Shown here one piece after another: positions 56,630 through 64,000 of a stretch of DNA of 64,000 nucleotides (its first letter is position 1; each line of letters starts with the position of its first letter). The notes beneath the pieces were generated by a model. The model worked only from the letters and a program-made list of their open reading frames with translations, was not told where the DNA came from and ran no database searches. Both the position numbers and the translations under genes were made by a program. The DNA comes from JAVDCA01 sp035293985 (lineage in GTDB: Bacteria; Pseudomonadota; Alphaproteobacteria; Rhizobiales; Xanthobacteraceae). The stretch lies in assembly GCA_035293985.1 (NCBI GenBank), contig DATGLS010000015.1, positions 62,001-126,000 on the forward strand, in the 5' to 3' direction.

Positions 56630-57399
56630 CCGCCCATGCCTTGCTCGAACACGCGACGGGCGATAGGGCGCAGGTTTGCGGGAGCAAGCTCGGTCAGACA
56701 GGCGAGCTCGTCGCCGCGCACATAGCCGGGATTGCTGCGCAGGAAGAATGCCACATCGAGCCGCGCGAGCTCGTCGGGCTCGACCTGCGTCCACGGCGCC
56801 TTGAGGTGGCCGCGCGACTGCGGGAACGACACCACGCCGCGGTCGGACCGGTAGGCATCACCGAAGCGATCGCGCGCCAGGTCGTCGATCAGGCGCCGCG
56901 CCGGCGCGGGCGTCGCCTTGCTCCAATGGGGAAAGAAATCGATCGCGAAGGTGGACATGTAACGATAGGTGCGATGGCCCTTCGCGATCAGGAACCAGTA
57001 GAGCGGCCGCTCAGGAGCTTGCGCCTTCAAAGTCCCAGCAAAGCGAATCCACGTGAAGGCGAGCGCCTGCGTTCCCCAATAAGGGCGATCGATGATGGTG
57101 TCGCCCGAATAGACGATTCGCGCCGCGGCGCCATCGGCCGCAACGTCGGACACCGCGAGCGTCGAGAACCCGGCCAGCTCGCCGCGCGCGCCGTGCAATG
57201 CGACGACCCAATGCTTCTCAAGCAGATCATGCTCGAACAGCGCGCGTGTGGTGCCGTCGTAGTAGGCGGCGTAGAGCTCGAACATGCCGTCTACGTCGGC
57301 GGCGCTGAGCGACGACACGGCCGTCACCGCGGCACGCAGGCGGCGATGATTCACCGCCCGCGCGGCGTGATCGACGTCACCGATCTCAGCGATCGTCAT
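56626..57399 (-). CDS. Acyltransferase-like protein of unknown substrate
   Basis: A 257-residue soluble protein, first gene of the operon. The segment VALHGARGELAGFSTLAVSD followed by IVYSGDTIIDRPYWGTQALA resembles the central strands of GNAT acyltransferases, and PLYWFLIAKGHRTYRYMSTF a later one, but there is no clear acetyl-CoA P-loop. N-acyl amino acid synthases of the FeeM type show a similar loose GNAT pattern, so an acyl carrier or acyl-CoA dependent N-acylation is possible. The start at 57399 is preceded by the divergent promoter region shared with the ferredoxin gene. Confidence 0.6.
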   Translation of the reverse strand: MTIAEIGDVDHAARAVNHRRLRAAVTAVSSLSAADVDGMFELYAAYYDGTTRALFEHDLLEKHWVVALHGARGELAGFSTLAVSDVAADGAAARIVYSGDTIIDRPYWGTQALAFTWIRFAGTLKAQAPERPLYWFLIAKGHRTYRYMSTFAIDFFPHWSKATPAPARRLIDDLARDRFGDAYRSDRGVVSFPQSRGHLKAPWTQVEPDELARLDVAFFLRSNPGYVRGDELACLTELAPANLRPIARRVFEQGMGG

Positions 57400-57568
57400 T
57401 CGCCCCTCAACCCGCGCTCATATCCAGTCGTGTCAGCCATGATCATAAAGATGGAGATGGTTGAACGGCAATGTGGCTTGGATCGGGCAGAGCTTGGTTG
57501 GATAAGTGGCGCCTCGGCGCCTCGGAAGGTGCTTGGCGCGGCGTGGGACGGTCCGGTACAATCGAATT

Positions 57569-57940
57569 ATGAAGGAAATCTTTGTCGCGCACGAGCATGA
57601 GATATCGGATGGCGGGCGCAAGATCGTCATCGACGACGACAACATCGAGATCGGCGTCTTCCGCGTGGACGGCGCGTTTTATGCTTGGCGCAACGATTGC
57701 CCGCACCAGGGCGGTCCCGTCTGTCAGGGCAAGCTGATGCAGGGCACCGAGGAGCGGCTCGATGCCGACCGCCGCAGCCTCGGCATCCATTATCGCGCCG
57801 GCTCGCTCAACATCGTCTGCCCGTGGCACGGATTCGAGTTCGACGTGCGCACTGGCCGCCATTTCGGGCATGCCAAGATGCGGCTCGCCAGCTATCCGGT
57901 GACGGTGCGCGACGGCGGCGTCTACGTCGTCGCGAAATGA
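57569..57940 (+). CDS. Rieske-type [2Fe-2S] ferredoxin
   Basis: A 123-residue Rieske ferredoxin. CPHQGG and CPWHGFEF bind the cluster; the stretch between them is unusually long (about 39 residues, containing KLMQGTEERLDADRRSL), longer than the usual 15-17. FDVRTGRH and a C-terminal YPVTVRDGGVYVV strand complete the fold. It may pass electrons to one of the Rieske oxygenases in the window. It is divergent from the nine-gene operon and 24 bases before the amidohydrolase gene, with which it is probably co-transcribed. Confidence 0.85.
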   Translation: MKEIFVAHEHEISDGGRKIVIDDDNIEIGVFRVDGAFYAWRNDCPHQGGPVCQGKLMQGTEERLDADRRSLGIHYRAGSLNIVCPWHGFEFDVRTGRHFGHAKMRLASYPVTVRDGGVYVVAK

Positions 57941-57964
57941 TCGGCAGCCACGAGGTTTCATGAC

Positions 57965-59194
57965 ATGACCACCAGCCGCGTGAAGCCGCCGGAGCTGTCG
58001 GTGATCACCGACGTGACCGATTCATATGAGATCCTGGCCCGCGCCACCCGCCAGGCGGCCGAGCGCGGGCTCGACAAGTATTTCATCGTCGATGCCGACT
58101 CGCATATCGGCGACGGGCTCGCCTGGGCCGAGGTGCTCAAATTCGTCGAGAACGAGACGGTGCGCGACGCCGCCATGTTCTTCGGCGGCGGCACCGGGCG
58201 CAGCGCGTTCCTCAACGACACGCCGGGCCTGCAGCACCAGCACGCCGGCGGGCGCATCCCCCACGGCGCGCACCTGCGCGAGCCGATCGCCGACAAAAGC
58301 GTGCCGCGCGAGGTCGCGCTGTCGCGCAAGGCGATGGACTGCATGGGGCTCGACTACCAGATCTTCTTTCCGAGCGCGCTGCTCTTCCTCGGCATGCATC
58401 CGCAGCGCGAGATCGAGGCGGAGCTTGCGACCGCCTACAATCGCTGGATCGTCGAGCACGTGCTGCCGCACGAGCCGCGCATGAAGGCGATGCTCTATCT
58501 GCCGTACAATACGCCGGACGCCGCCGAGGCGACGGTGAAGCGCTTCCTCGGCGCGCCCGGCGTTGTCGGCTTCCTGGTCACCAGCACCCGCTATCAGCCG
58601 GTGCACGCCAACGAGTACATGCGGCTCTATCGGATGCTCGAGGAAGCCGACATGCCGATCGGCTTCCACGCGCACCACAATTGGCACAACGAGTACACGC
58701 GCCACCTCAACCGCTTCCTCTCCATGCACGCGATCTCGTTCGTGATGAGCAACGTGGTTCACCTGACCAACTGGGTGATCAACGGCCTGCCGGTGCGTTT
58801 TCCTAAGCTCAAGGTGATGTGGATCGAGAGCGGACTCGCGTGGCTGCCGTTCCTGATGCAGCGGCTCGACCACGAGTACCTGATGCGCGTCTCCGAGGCG
58901 CCGCTGCTCAAGCGGCTGCCGAGCGAGTACATCGGCGAGATGTTCTACACGATGCAGCCGATGGAGGCGACGAACCTAAAGCTGCTCGAGGGCACCTTCG
59001 AGGCGATCCGCGCCGACACGCAGTTGCTCTACGCGTCGGACTGGCCGCATTGGGACTTCGACGTGCCTGCCAAGGTGTTCGACCTGCCGTTCCTCGACGA
59101 GCGCGCCCGACGCAACATCCTCGGCCTCAACGCCGCGCGCGTGTTCAACCTGCCGGTCCCGGCGCGCTACCAGCAGAGCGTCGCCGCGGAATAG
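57965..59194 (+). CDS. Amidohydrolase family protein (amidohydrolase-2 / ACMSD-like)
   Basis: A 409-residue metal-dependent TIM-barrel hydrolase. FIVDADSHIGD carries the first metal motif in its D-x-H variant, IGFHAHHNWHN a second His cluster, VMWIESGLAWLPFL a later strand, and YASDWPHWD the conserved Asp. The family includes decarboxylases and hydrolases of aromatic acids. It follows the Rieske ferredoxin gene closely. Together they could belong to aromatic breakdown rather than to the neighbouring operon. Confidence 0.88.
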   Translation: MTTSRVKPPELSVITDVTDSYEILARATRQAAERGLDKYFIVDADSHIGDGLAWAEVLKFVENETVRDAAMFFGGGTGRSAFLNDTPGLQHQHAGGRIPHGAHLREPIADKSVPREVALSRKAMDCMGLDYQIFFPSALLFLGMHPQREIEAELATAYNRWIVEHVLPHEPRMKAMLYLPYNTPDAAEATVKRFLGAPGVVGFLVTSTRYQPVHANEYMRLYRMLEEADMPIGFHAHHNWHNEYTRHLNRFLSMHAISFVMSNVVHLTNWVINGLPVRFPKLKVMWIESGLAWLPFLMQRLDHEYLMRVSEAPLLKRLPSEYIGEMFYTMQPMEATNLKLLEGTFEAIRADTQLLYASDWPHWDFDVPAKVFDLPFLDERARRNILGLNAARVFNLPVPARYQQSVAAE

Positions 59195-59373
59195 GACAAA
59201 ACCCCTTCCGTACTTGCTGCATTTGGAGAGCAAGCGTCGGTGCAGATGACCTTTTCTGCATCTTGATGTCCGCCGCGCCGGTCACAGCGAGGGATGGTGC
59301 CATCAAAGGGCCGCAAGGGGATGACTTCTCGGCGTGAACGCCGGTCACGGCGCCCTATGGTCCGTACAAGACA

Positions 59374-59991
59374 ATGCTCGATCGCAGATCGCTGCTGCTC
59401 GGCGTCGGCGCGAGCCTCCTCGCTGGCGCGGCGCGGCCTGCCCCGGCGACAGTCGAGGCAGCGCCCCCGGCGGTCAGCAAGAGGACGCAACTGACCGCTG
59501 CCGCGCGCGCGCAAGTGGGCGTCACGCTGGACTACGACCCCGCCTATACGGCCATCCCGTTTCCCGGCGGGGATGTGCCGCGCCAGAAGGGGGTCTGCAC
59601 CGACGTGATCATCCGCGCCTATCGCGATGCGTTTCGACTCGACCTGCAAGCGCTGGTCAACGCCGACATGCGCGCTGCCTTCGGCGCCTATCCGAGGAAC
59701 TGGGGCCTCAAGGCGCCCGATCGCAACATCGATCACCGCCGCGTTCCCAACTTGCGCACCTGGCTGACGCGCCATGGCGCGGAGCTTCCCATCCCGCGCG
59801 ACCCGTCGGGCTGGCAGCCCGGAGACATCTTTACGTCGGTCCTCGACAAGACCGCCCCGCACATCGGGTTCGTCTCGGATCGGCAAGGTGCCCGCGGCCC
59901 GTTGGTCATCCACAACATCGGCTCGGGTGCGCGCGAGGAGGATGCCTTGTTCGATTGGCCGATCTCCGGACGATACCGCTGGGCGATATGA
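59374..59991 (+). CDS. DUF1287 exported protein
   Basis: A 205-residue protein with an N-terminal RRSLLLG signal of twin-arginine look and a hydrophobic run, then a DUF1287 domain. GVCTDVIIRAYRDAFRLDLQ contains the conserved Cys; NIDHRRVPNLRTWLTRHG and HIGFVSDRQGARGPLVIHNI with Cys-His-type residues suggest a cysteine hydrolase-like fold, as in NlpC/P60 relatives. E. coli YijF is a member. The frame is complete and the function unknown. Confidence 0.85.
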   Translation: MLDRRSLLLGVGASLLAGAARPAPATVEAAPPAVSKRTQLTAAARAQVGVTLDYDPAYTAIPFPGGDVPRQKGVCTDVIIRAYRDAFRLDLQALVNADMRAAFGAYPRNWGLKAPDRNIDHRRVPNLRTWLTRHGAELPIPRDPSGWQPGDIFTSVLDKTAPHIGFVSDRQGARGPLVIHNIGSGAREEDALFDWPISGRYRWAI

Positions 59992-60009
59992 TCGGGACGG
60001 GCCGGCTCG

Positions 60010-61008
60010 CTACTCCACCTTGATGCCAGTGAGCGTGACGATCTCGTCATATTTCGCGGTATCATCGGCCAGCTTTGCGGCGAAAGCCTGGGCGGTGAGC
60101 GATCGCGCCTCGATGCCGAGCTTGGCGAGGCCCGTGCGGAACGCCTGCGACTGCATCGCCTTGCTGACGGCGGCGTTGAGCGTCGCGACCGCGGTGTCGG
60201 GCGTGCCGGCCGGGGCGAGCAGCCCGTAGACGATATCGGTCGGAAATCCTGAGAAGCCTGCTTCCGCCATGGTCGGCACGTCCGGCAGCTCGGGCCAGCG
60301 CTTGTCGGCCACCACGGCGAGCGGGCGCAGCTTGCGATCCTGGATCAGCGCCAGCAGCACCGCCTTGTTGTTGAACAGCATGTCGATCTGGCCGCCGAGC
60401 AGGTCGGTGATGGCCGGCGCGCCGCCGCGATAGGGGATGAACGGGACGTCGATTCCGGCGCGGTACTTCAGGAGCTCGGAAGCGAGGTGCGACGCGATGC
60501 CGGGCGCCGAGCCGTATTTCAGCTTGCCGGGATGCGCCTTGGCCTGGGCGACGAACTCGGCGAGTGTCGTGGCCGTGATCGACGGATTGACCACCATCAC
60601 CATGCCGTCGCTGGCAATGGATGCGACGGGCACGAACGATTTCACCGGGTCGTAGTCGAGGTTCTTGTAGAGCGCCGGGATGATCGCGTTGAGGTTGGTG
60701 CCGCCCAACAGCAGCGTGTAGCCGTCGGGCGCCGCGCGCGCGACGTAGCGTGAGCCGGTGCGGCCGCCGGCGCCGTTCTGGTTCTCGATGATGACGCTCT
60801 GCCCGAGCGCCTCCGAAAGCGGCTGGACGATCAGCCGGGCCGCGACGTCGGTCGGGCCGCCGGGCGGGAAGGGCACGACGATGCGGATCAGCCGCGTCGG
60901 ATAGGATTGCGCGCCCGCTGGCGCGGCCGCCAACGCGGCCAGGAAACAGACCAACGCGGCGATCCAGGCGCGAACGGTCATACGGATGCTCACGGCTTGC
61001 GGCCCCAT
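60010..61008 (-). CDS. Bug/TctC-type tripartite tricarboxylate receptor
   Basis: A 332-residue Bug receptor with a signal peptide (hydrophobic about residues 13-30, cleavage after AGAQ). YPTRLIRIVVPFPPGGPTD is the ligand loop; VIIENQNGAGGRTGSRYVAR, APDGYTLLLGGTN and IPYRGGAPAITDLLGGQIDM follow. The ATG at 61008 has AGGA nine bases upstream; ATG 60981 has none. It is divergent from the second molybdenum hydroxylase. Fifth Bug gene in the window, none with membrane partners. Confidence 0.93.
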   Translation of the reverse strand: MGPQAVSIRMTVRAWIAALVCFLAALAAAPAGAQSYPTRLIRIVVPFPPGGPTDVAARLIVQPLSEALGQSVIIENQNGAGGRTGSRYVARAAPDGYTLLLGGTNLNAIIPALYKNLDYDPVKSFVPVASIASDGMVMVVNPSITATTLAEFVAQAKAHPGKLKYGSAPGIASHLASELLKYRAGIDVPFIPYRGGAPAITDLLGGQIDMLFNNKAVLLALIQDRKLRPLAVVADKRWPELPDVPTMAEAGFSGFPTDIVYGLLAPAGTPDTAVATLNAAVSKAMQSQAFRTGLAKLGIEARSLTAQAFAAKLADDTAKYDEIVTLTGIKVE

Positions 61009-61168
61009 GGCCTCGTCCTCACGTGTTCTGCCCGGACTATGGGACGAATTCGGCGCCGGTCCAACCCGGCGGCGCGGTGGGCGGATATGTCCGCCAGGAT
61101 GGCCTTCGACAGGCTCTCGCGGCGCGCGTAGACTGCCCACTTCACGAGCGACATCCGGGAGGCTCGCA

Positions 61169-61624
61169 ATGCCCATCAATTTCGCGATCAACGGCAAGTC
61201 GGCGCAGTCAGATGCGCCCAAGGCGACGCCGCTCCTGTGGGTGATACGGGAGGAGCTCAAGCTCACCGGCACCAAATTCGGTTGCGGCACCGGGCTCTGC
61301 GGCGCCTGCATGGTGCATATCGACGGCGAGCGCGCGTTCTCGTGCCTGACCCAGGTCGGCGAGGTCGCCGGCCGCAAAGTGACGACCATCGAGGGTCTTT
61401 CGACGGATTCGTCGCATCCGGTGCAGAAGGCCTGGCTCGCCGAGCGGGTGCCGCAATGCGGCTACTGTCAGTCCGGCCAGATCATGAGCGCGGCCGACCT
61501 CTTGGCGCACAACCCGAAGCCGGACCGTGCGCAGATCGTCGAGCACATGAGCACCAACATCTGTCGCTGCGGGACCTATCCGCGCATCGTCCGCGCCATC
61601 GAGCGCGCCGCGAAGGAGGCCTGA
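61169..61624 (+). CDS. Molybdenum hydroxylase small subunit with two [2Fe-2S] clusters (second set)
   Basis: A 151-residue IorA-like subunit. Cluster ligands: C39, C44, C47, C59 (GCGTGLCGAC) and C97, C100, C132, C134 (CGYC, CRC). GGGAGG lies seven bases before the ATG. It differs clearly from the first set at 37878. The large subunit gene starts two bases after the stop. No FAD subunit is present. Confidence 0.94.
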   Translation: MPINFAINGKSAQSDAPKATPLLWVIREELKLTGTKFGCGTGLCGACMVHIDGERAFSCLTQVGEVAGRKVTTIEGLSTDSSHPVQKAWLAERVPQCGYCQSGQIMSAADLLAHNPKPDRAQIVEHMSTNICRCGTYPRIVRAIERAAKEA

Positions 61625-61626
61625 TC

Positions 61627-63837
61627 ATGACCGAGGTTCATCGCAACGCCCTTCGCAAGGTCCCTCGCAAGACCGACATCAACCGCCGCCATTTCATGGT
61701 CGGCGCCGCCGGGCTGACGTTTGCGGTCGCGTCCGGCCTGCGCGCCGCCGCCGCCGCGCGCGGCGAGGTCGCCGTCAATCCGTGGGTCACGATCTCGACC
61801 GACGATACGGTCGCGATCATCTCGCCGGCGGCCGAGATGGGACAGGGGTCGCTGACCTCACTGCCGCTCATCCTCGCCGAGGAGCTCGACGCCGATTGGG
61901 CCAAAGTGCGTGTGGTCGTCGCGCCGCCGAACGACGCGCTCTACAAGAACCCGCAATACGGCTACCTGTACACGGCCGGCAGCAATGCGGTGACGTCCTA
62001 CTTCAACGAGCTGCGCCAGTTCGGTGCCCAGGTCCGCAAGGTGCTGCTCGCCAATGCGGCGGAGCACTGGCAGGTCCCGGTTGCCGAGCTTGCGACCGAG
62101 CCGAATGTCGTGGTGCACGCGAAGTCCGGCCGCCGGCTGACCTATGGCGAGATCGCCGCCTTCGCGCAGATCCCGGCGCAGGCGCCGACGGTCGCCGAGA
62201 GCGAGCTCAAGCATCCCGACAAGTTCCGGCTCATCGGTCATGACGTCGTGCGCGTCGACATGCCCGGCAAGATCAACGGCACGGCGCAATACGCAATCGA
62301 CGTGCAGGTGCCCGGCATGCTCTACGGCGCCGTCCTGCGCGCGCCGGTCGAAGGTGCCGCGCCCGACAAGATCGACGACGCCAAAGCCAAGGCGATCGCC
62401 GGCGTCGTTCGTATCGTGCCGCTGCCCTATGGCGTCGGCGTTGTCGCGCAGACACCGTGGGCGGCATTCGACGCCAAGGATGCGCTCAAGGTCACCTGGA
62501 CGCGCACCGGCAAGGGATGGGGCTTCGACAGCGAGAAAGCGCTGCCGCAATTCGCCGCGGCTGCGCGCGACATGTCGCGGCCGACCAAGCTTTGGGCCAA
62601 GACCGGCGACGCGCCGGCGGCGCTCGCGACGGCCGCGACCGTCATCGAGGCGGACTATCGCAACGACCTCGTCTATCACGCGCAGATGGAGCCGCTGAAC
62701 GCAGTCGCTTCGGTCGCGGCCAATGGCGAGGCCTGCGAGCTGTGGAGCGGCGTACAGTCGAAATCGATCGCCGTCACGGTCGCGGCGAGCGCGCTCAACA
62801 TTGCGCCCGACAAGATCGCCTATCACGACATGCTGCTCGGCGGCGGTTTTGGGCGGCGCGGCCATCGCGACGAGGAATACGTGCACGATGCCGTCGTCCT
62901 CTCGAATGCCGTGAAGAAGCCGGTCAAGATGATGTGGACGCGCGAGGACGATTTTCACAACGGCCGTTTCAACCCGCTGTCGGCGCATTTCCTGCGCGCC
63001 GGCTTCGATGCGTCGGGCAAGCTGATCGCATTCCACCACCGCAAGGCGTGCGACGAGGTGACCGCCTTTCAGGACCCGGTGCGGTTCGCCCGCCAGAAGG
63101 GCCGCGACGGCATCGCCTACAACGGGCTCGATGCGCCCTATTACGACGTTCCCAACCGGCTCGCCGAAGCTGTCCCGCAGGATACGGGCCTGCGCACCTC
63201 GAGCCTGCGCGGGATCGCACATCTCACCAATATCTTCGCGATCGAATCCTTCATGGACGAGCTGGCACGCAAGCGCGGCGTCGATCCGAGCGACTTCCGT
63301 CGCGACCTGGTCAAAGGCAACGCCCGCGCGGTGCACATCATCGAGACCGTGAAACGGATGGCGGACTGGGGCAAGAAACGCGACGGCAGCGCGCTCGGCT
63401 TCACCTACATGAACTACTCGGGCACGCAGATCGCGCTGATCGCCGAGGTCGGCGTCGACCGCAAGAGCGGTGCGCTGAGCGTGCCCAACGTCTGGGTCGC
63501 GCTCGATCCCGGCATCACGGTGCAGCCCAACAACATCCTCGCCCAGACCGAAAGCAGCATCATCTACGGCACCGGCTTCGCGCTGTCCGAGCGGATCACG
63601 ACGGTCGATGGCGTCGTCCAGCAGTCGGGCTTCTACGATTACTACGTGCCGCGCATGCGCGACGTGCCGCAGACCCACATCGAGCTGGTCGCGACCGACA
63701 ACCACCCGACCGGCGTCGGCCAGATGGCAACGCCGCTGGTCGCGCCGGCGATCGCCAACGCGGTCGCCGAGTTGACGGGCGTACGGTTGCGGCATACGCC
63801 GATGACACCCGAGCGGGTCAAGCAGGCGTTGGGATGA
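61627..63837 (+). CDS. Molybdopterin-binding large subunit, xanthine oxidase family (second set)
   Basis: A 736-residue IorB-like subunit. NRRHFMVGAAGLTFAVASGL is a twin-arginine signal. AAEMGQGSLTSLPLILAEEL, then the cofactor loop LLGGGFGRRGHRDEEYVHDA, follow the family order. At the catalytic position, where relatives have G-x-G-E, this protein has GVGQMATPLVAPAI, so Gln699 (CAG, 63721-63723) replaces the Glu that acts as general base. The first set in this window keeps Glu702. Either the enzyme works differently or it is inactive, or a GAG codon mutated. A further gene overlaps its end by four bases. Confidence 0.93.
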   Translation: MTEVHRNALRKVPRKTDINRRHFMVGAAGLTFAVASGLRAAAAARGEVAVNPWVTISTDDTVAIISPAAEMGQGSLTSLPLILAEELDADWAKVRVVVAPPNDALYKNPQYGYLYTAGSNAVTSYFNELRQFGAQVRKVLLANAAEHWQVPVAELATEPNVVVHAKSGRRLTYGEIAAFAQIPAQAPTVAESELKHPDKFRLIGHDVVRVDMPGKINGTAQYAIDVQVPGMLYGAVLRAPVEGAAPDKIDDAKAKAIAGVVRIVPLPYGVGVVAQTPWAAFDAKDALKVTWTRTGKGWGFDSEKALPQFAAAARDMSRPTKLWAKTGDAPAALATAATVIEADYRNDLVYHAQMEPLNAVASVAANGEACELWSGVQSKSIAVTVAASALNIAPDKIAYHDMLLGGGFGRRGHRDEEYVHDAVVLSNAVKKPVKMMWTREDDFHNGRFNPLSAHFLRAGFDASGKLIAFHHRKACDEVTAFQDPVRFARQKGRDGIAYNGLDAPYYDVPNRLAEAVPQDTGLRTSSLRGIAHLTNIFAIESFMDELARKRGVDPSDFRRDLVKGNARAVHIIETVKRMADWGKKRDGSALGFTYMNYSGTQIALIAEVGVDRKSGALSVPNVWVALDPGITVQPNNILAQTESSIIYGTGFALSERITTVDGVVQQSGFYDYYVPRMRDVPQTHIELVATDNHPTGVGQMATPLVAPAIANAVAELTGVRLRHTPMTPERVKQALG

Positions 63838-64000
63838 AGCCGCGGATCGACGCTGAGATCGATGCAGGAATAAATGCCGCCCTGACGTCCGAGTTGCCCG
63901 CAGCGCTGGGCAACGGACGTACCGTGCCGGGTCGCCGCGGGTTGCGCCTGTGGAACGCCACGATCAACTCGATCAACGGCCTGCGCTGGGCCCTGGGGCA
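63834..64000 (+). CDS. N-terminal part of a gene cut by the window edge
   Basis: ATG 63834 overlaps the stop of the molybdenum subunit (ATGA) and the frame is open to the window end, 55 codons. The visible part is soluble (KPRIDAEIDAGINAALTSEL) and ends in RLWNATINSINGLRWALG. I do not recognise it; coupling suggests a partner or accessory gene of the hydroxylase, but this is inference. Confidence 0.5.
   Translation, partial: MKPRIDAEIDAGINAALTSELPAALGNGRTVPGRRGLRLWNATINSINGLRWALG

Overview
The window is GC-rich DNA from an alphaproteobacterium of the order Hyphomicrobiales (Rhizobiales), most like the Bradyrhizobium / Rhodopseudomonas / Xanthobacteraceae group. Grounds: the interleaved order uvrA, ssb, marC-like, gyrA, coaD, cyclophilins, queA, tgt; two direct-repeat SOS boxes of the alphaproteobacterial type GAAC-N7-GAAC before uvrA and ssb; palindromic intergenic repeats of the type I associate with these genera; and many Bug-type periplasmic receptors. 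No rRNA, tRNA, CRISPR array or prophage was seen. Long antisense reading frames are common because of base composition and were not annotated.

Layout. 1-7 kb: a patatin-like lipase (cut by the window edge), a ModA-like binding protein, a TMEM175-like channel, two Bug receptors, a TPR protein and a PsiF-like protein. 7-11.4 kb: an SDR dehydrogenase, an MFS exporter and a DUF4153 membrane protein, all on the minus strand. 12-22.9 kb: housekeeping block with uvrA, a serine hydrolase, ssb, a DUF4142 protein, a MarC-like protein, gyrA, a GST and a YdhR-like protein. 23-25 kb: a group II intron sitting inside a palindromic repeat. 25-30.5 kb: a catabolic island with a flavin monooxygenase and an IclR regulator, divergent from a Rieske oxygenase plus a glutamine-synthetase-like enzyme. 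30.6-32.6 kb: small proteins, a truncated nucleotidyltransferase and a Bug receptor. 32.8-37.8 kb: coaD, two cyclophilins flanking a tandem pair of secreted paralogues, queA and tgt. 37.9-41.7 kb: a two-subunit molybdenum hydroxylase with a Bug receptor. 42-46.3 kb: a polar amino-acid type ABC importer with two near-duplicate binding proteins. 46.6 kb: an alpha/beta hydrolase.

47.8-57.4 kb is the most unusual part: nine tightly packed minus-strand genes, several overlapping by 4 bases. In transcription order they encode an acyltransferase-like protein, a GH3-type acyl-adenylating enzyme, two radical SAM proteins with B12-type N-terminal domains, a GNAT-like protein, a membrane-anchored SnoaL-like protein, a Rieske oxygenase, a fatty acid desaturase and a PAP2-like membrane phosphatase. 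I do not recognise this as a described pathway; the content suggests synthesis of a modified lipid or acyl-amide. A Rieske ferredoxin and an amidohydrolase lie divergently next to it.

59.3-64 kb: a DUF1287 protein, a fifth Bug receptor and a second two-subunit molybdenum hydroxylase. That hydroxylase carries glutamine where the family has its catalytic glutamate. A further gene begins at the right edge.
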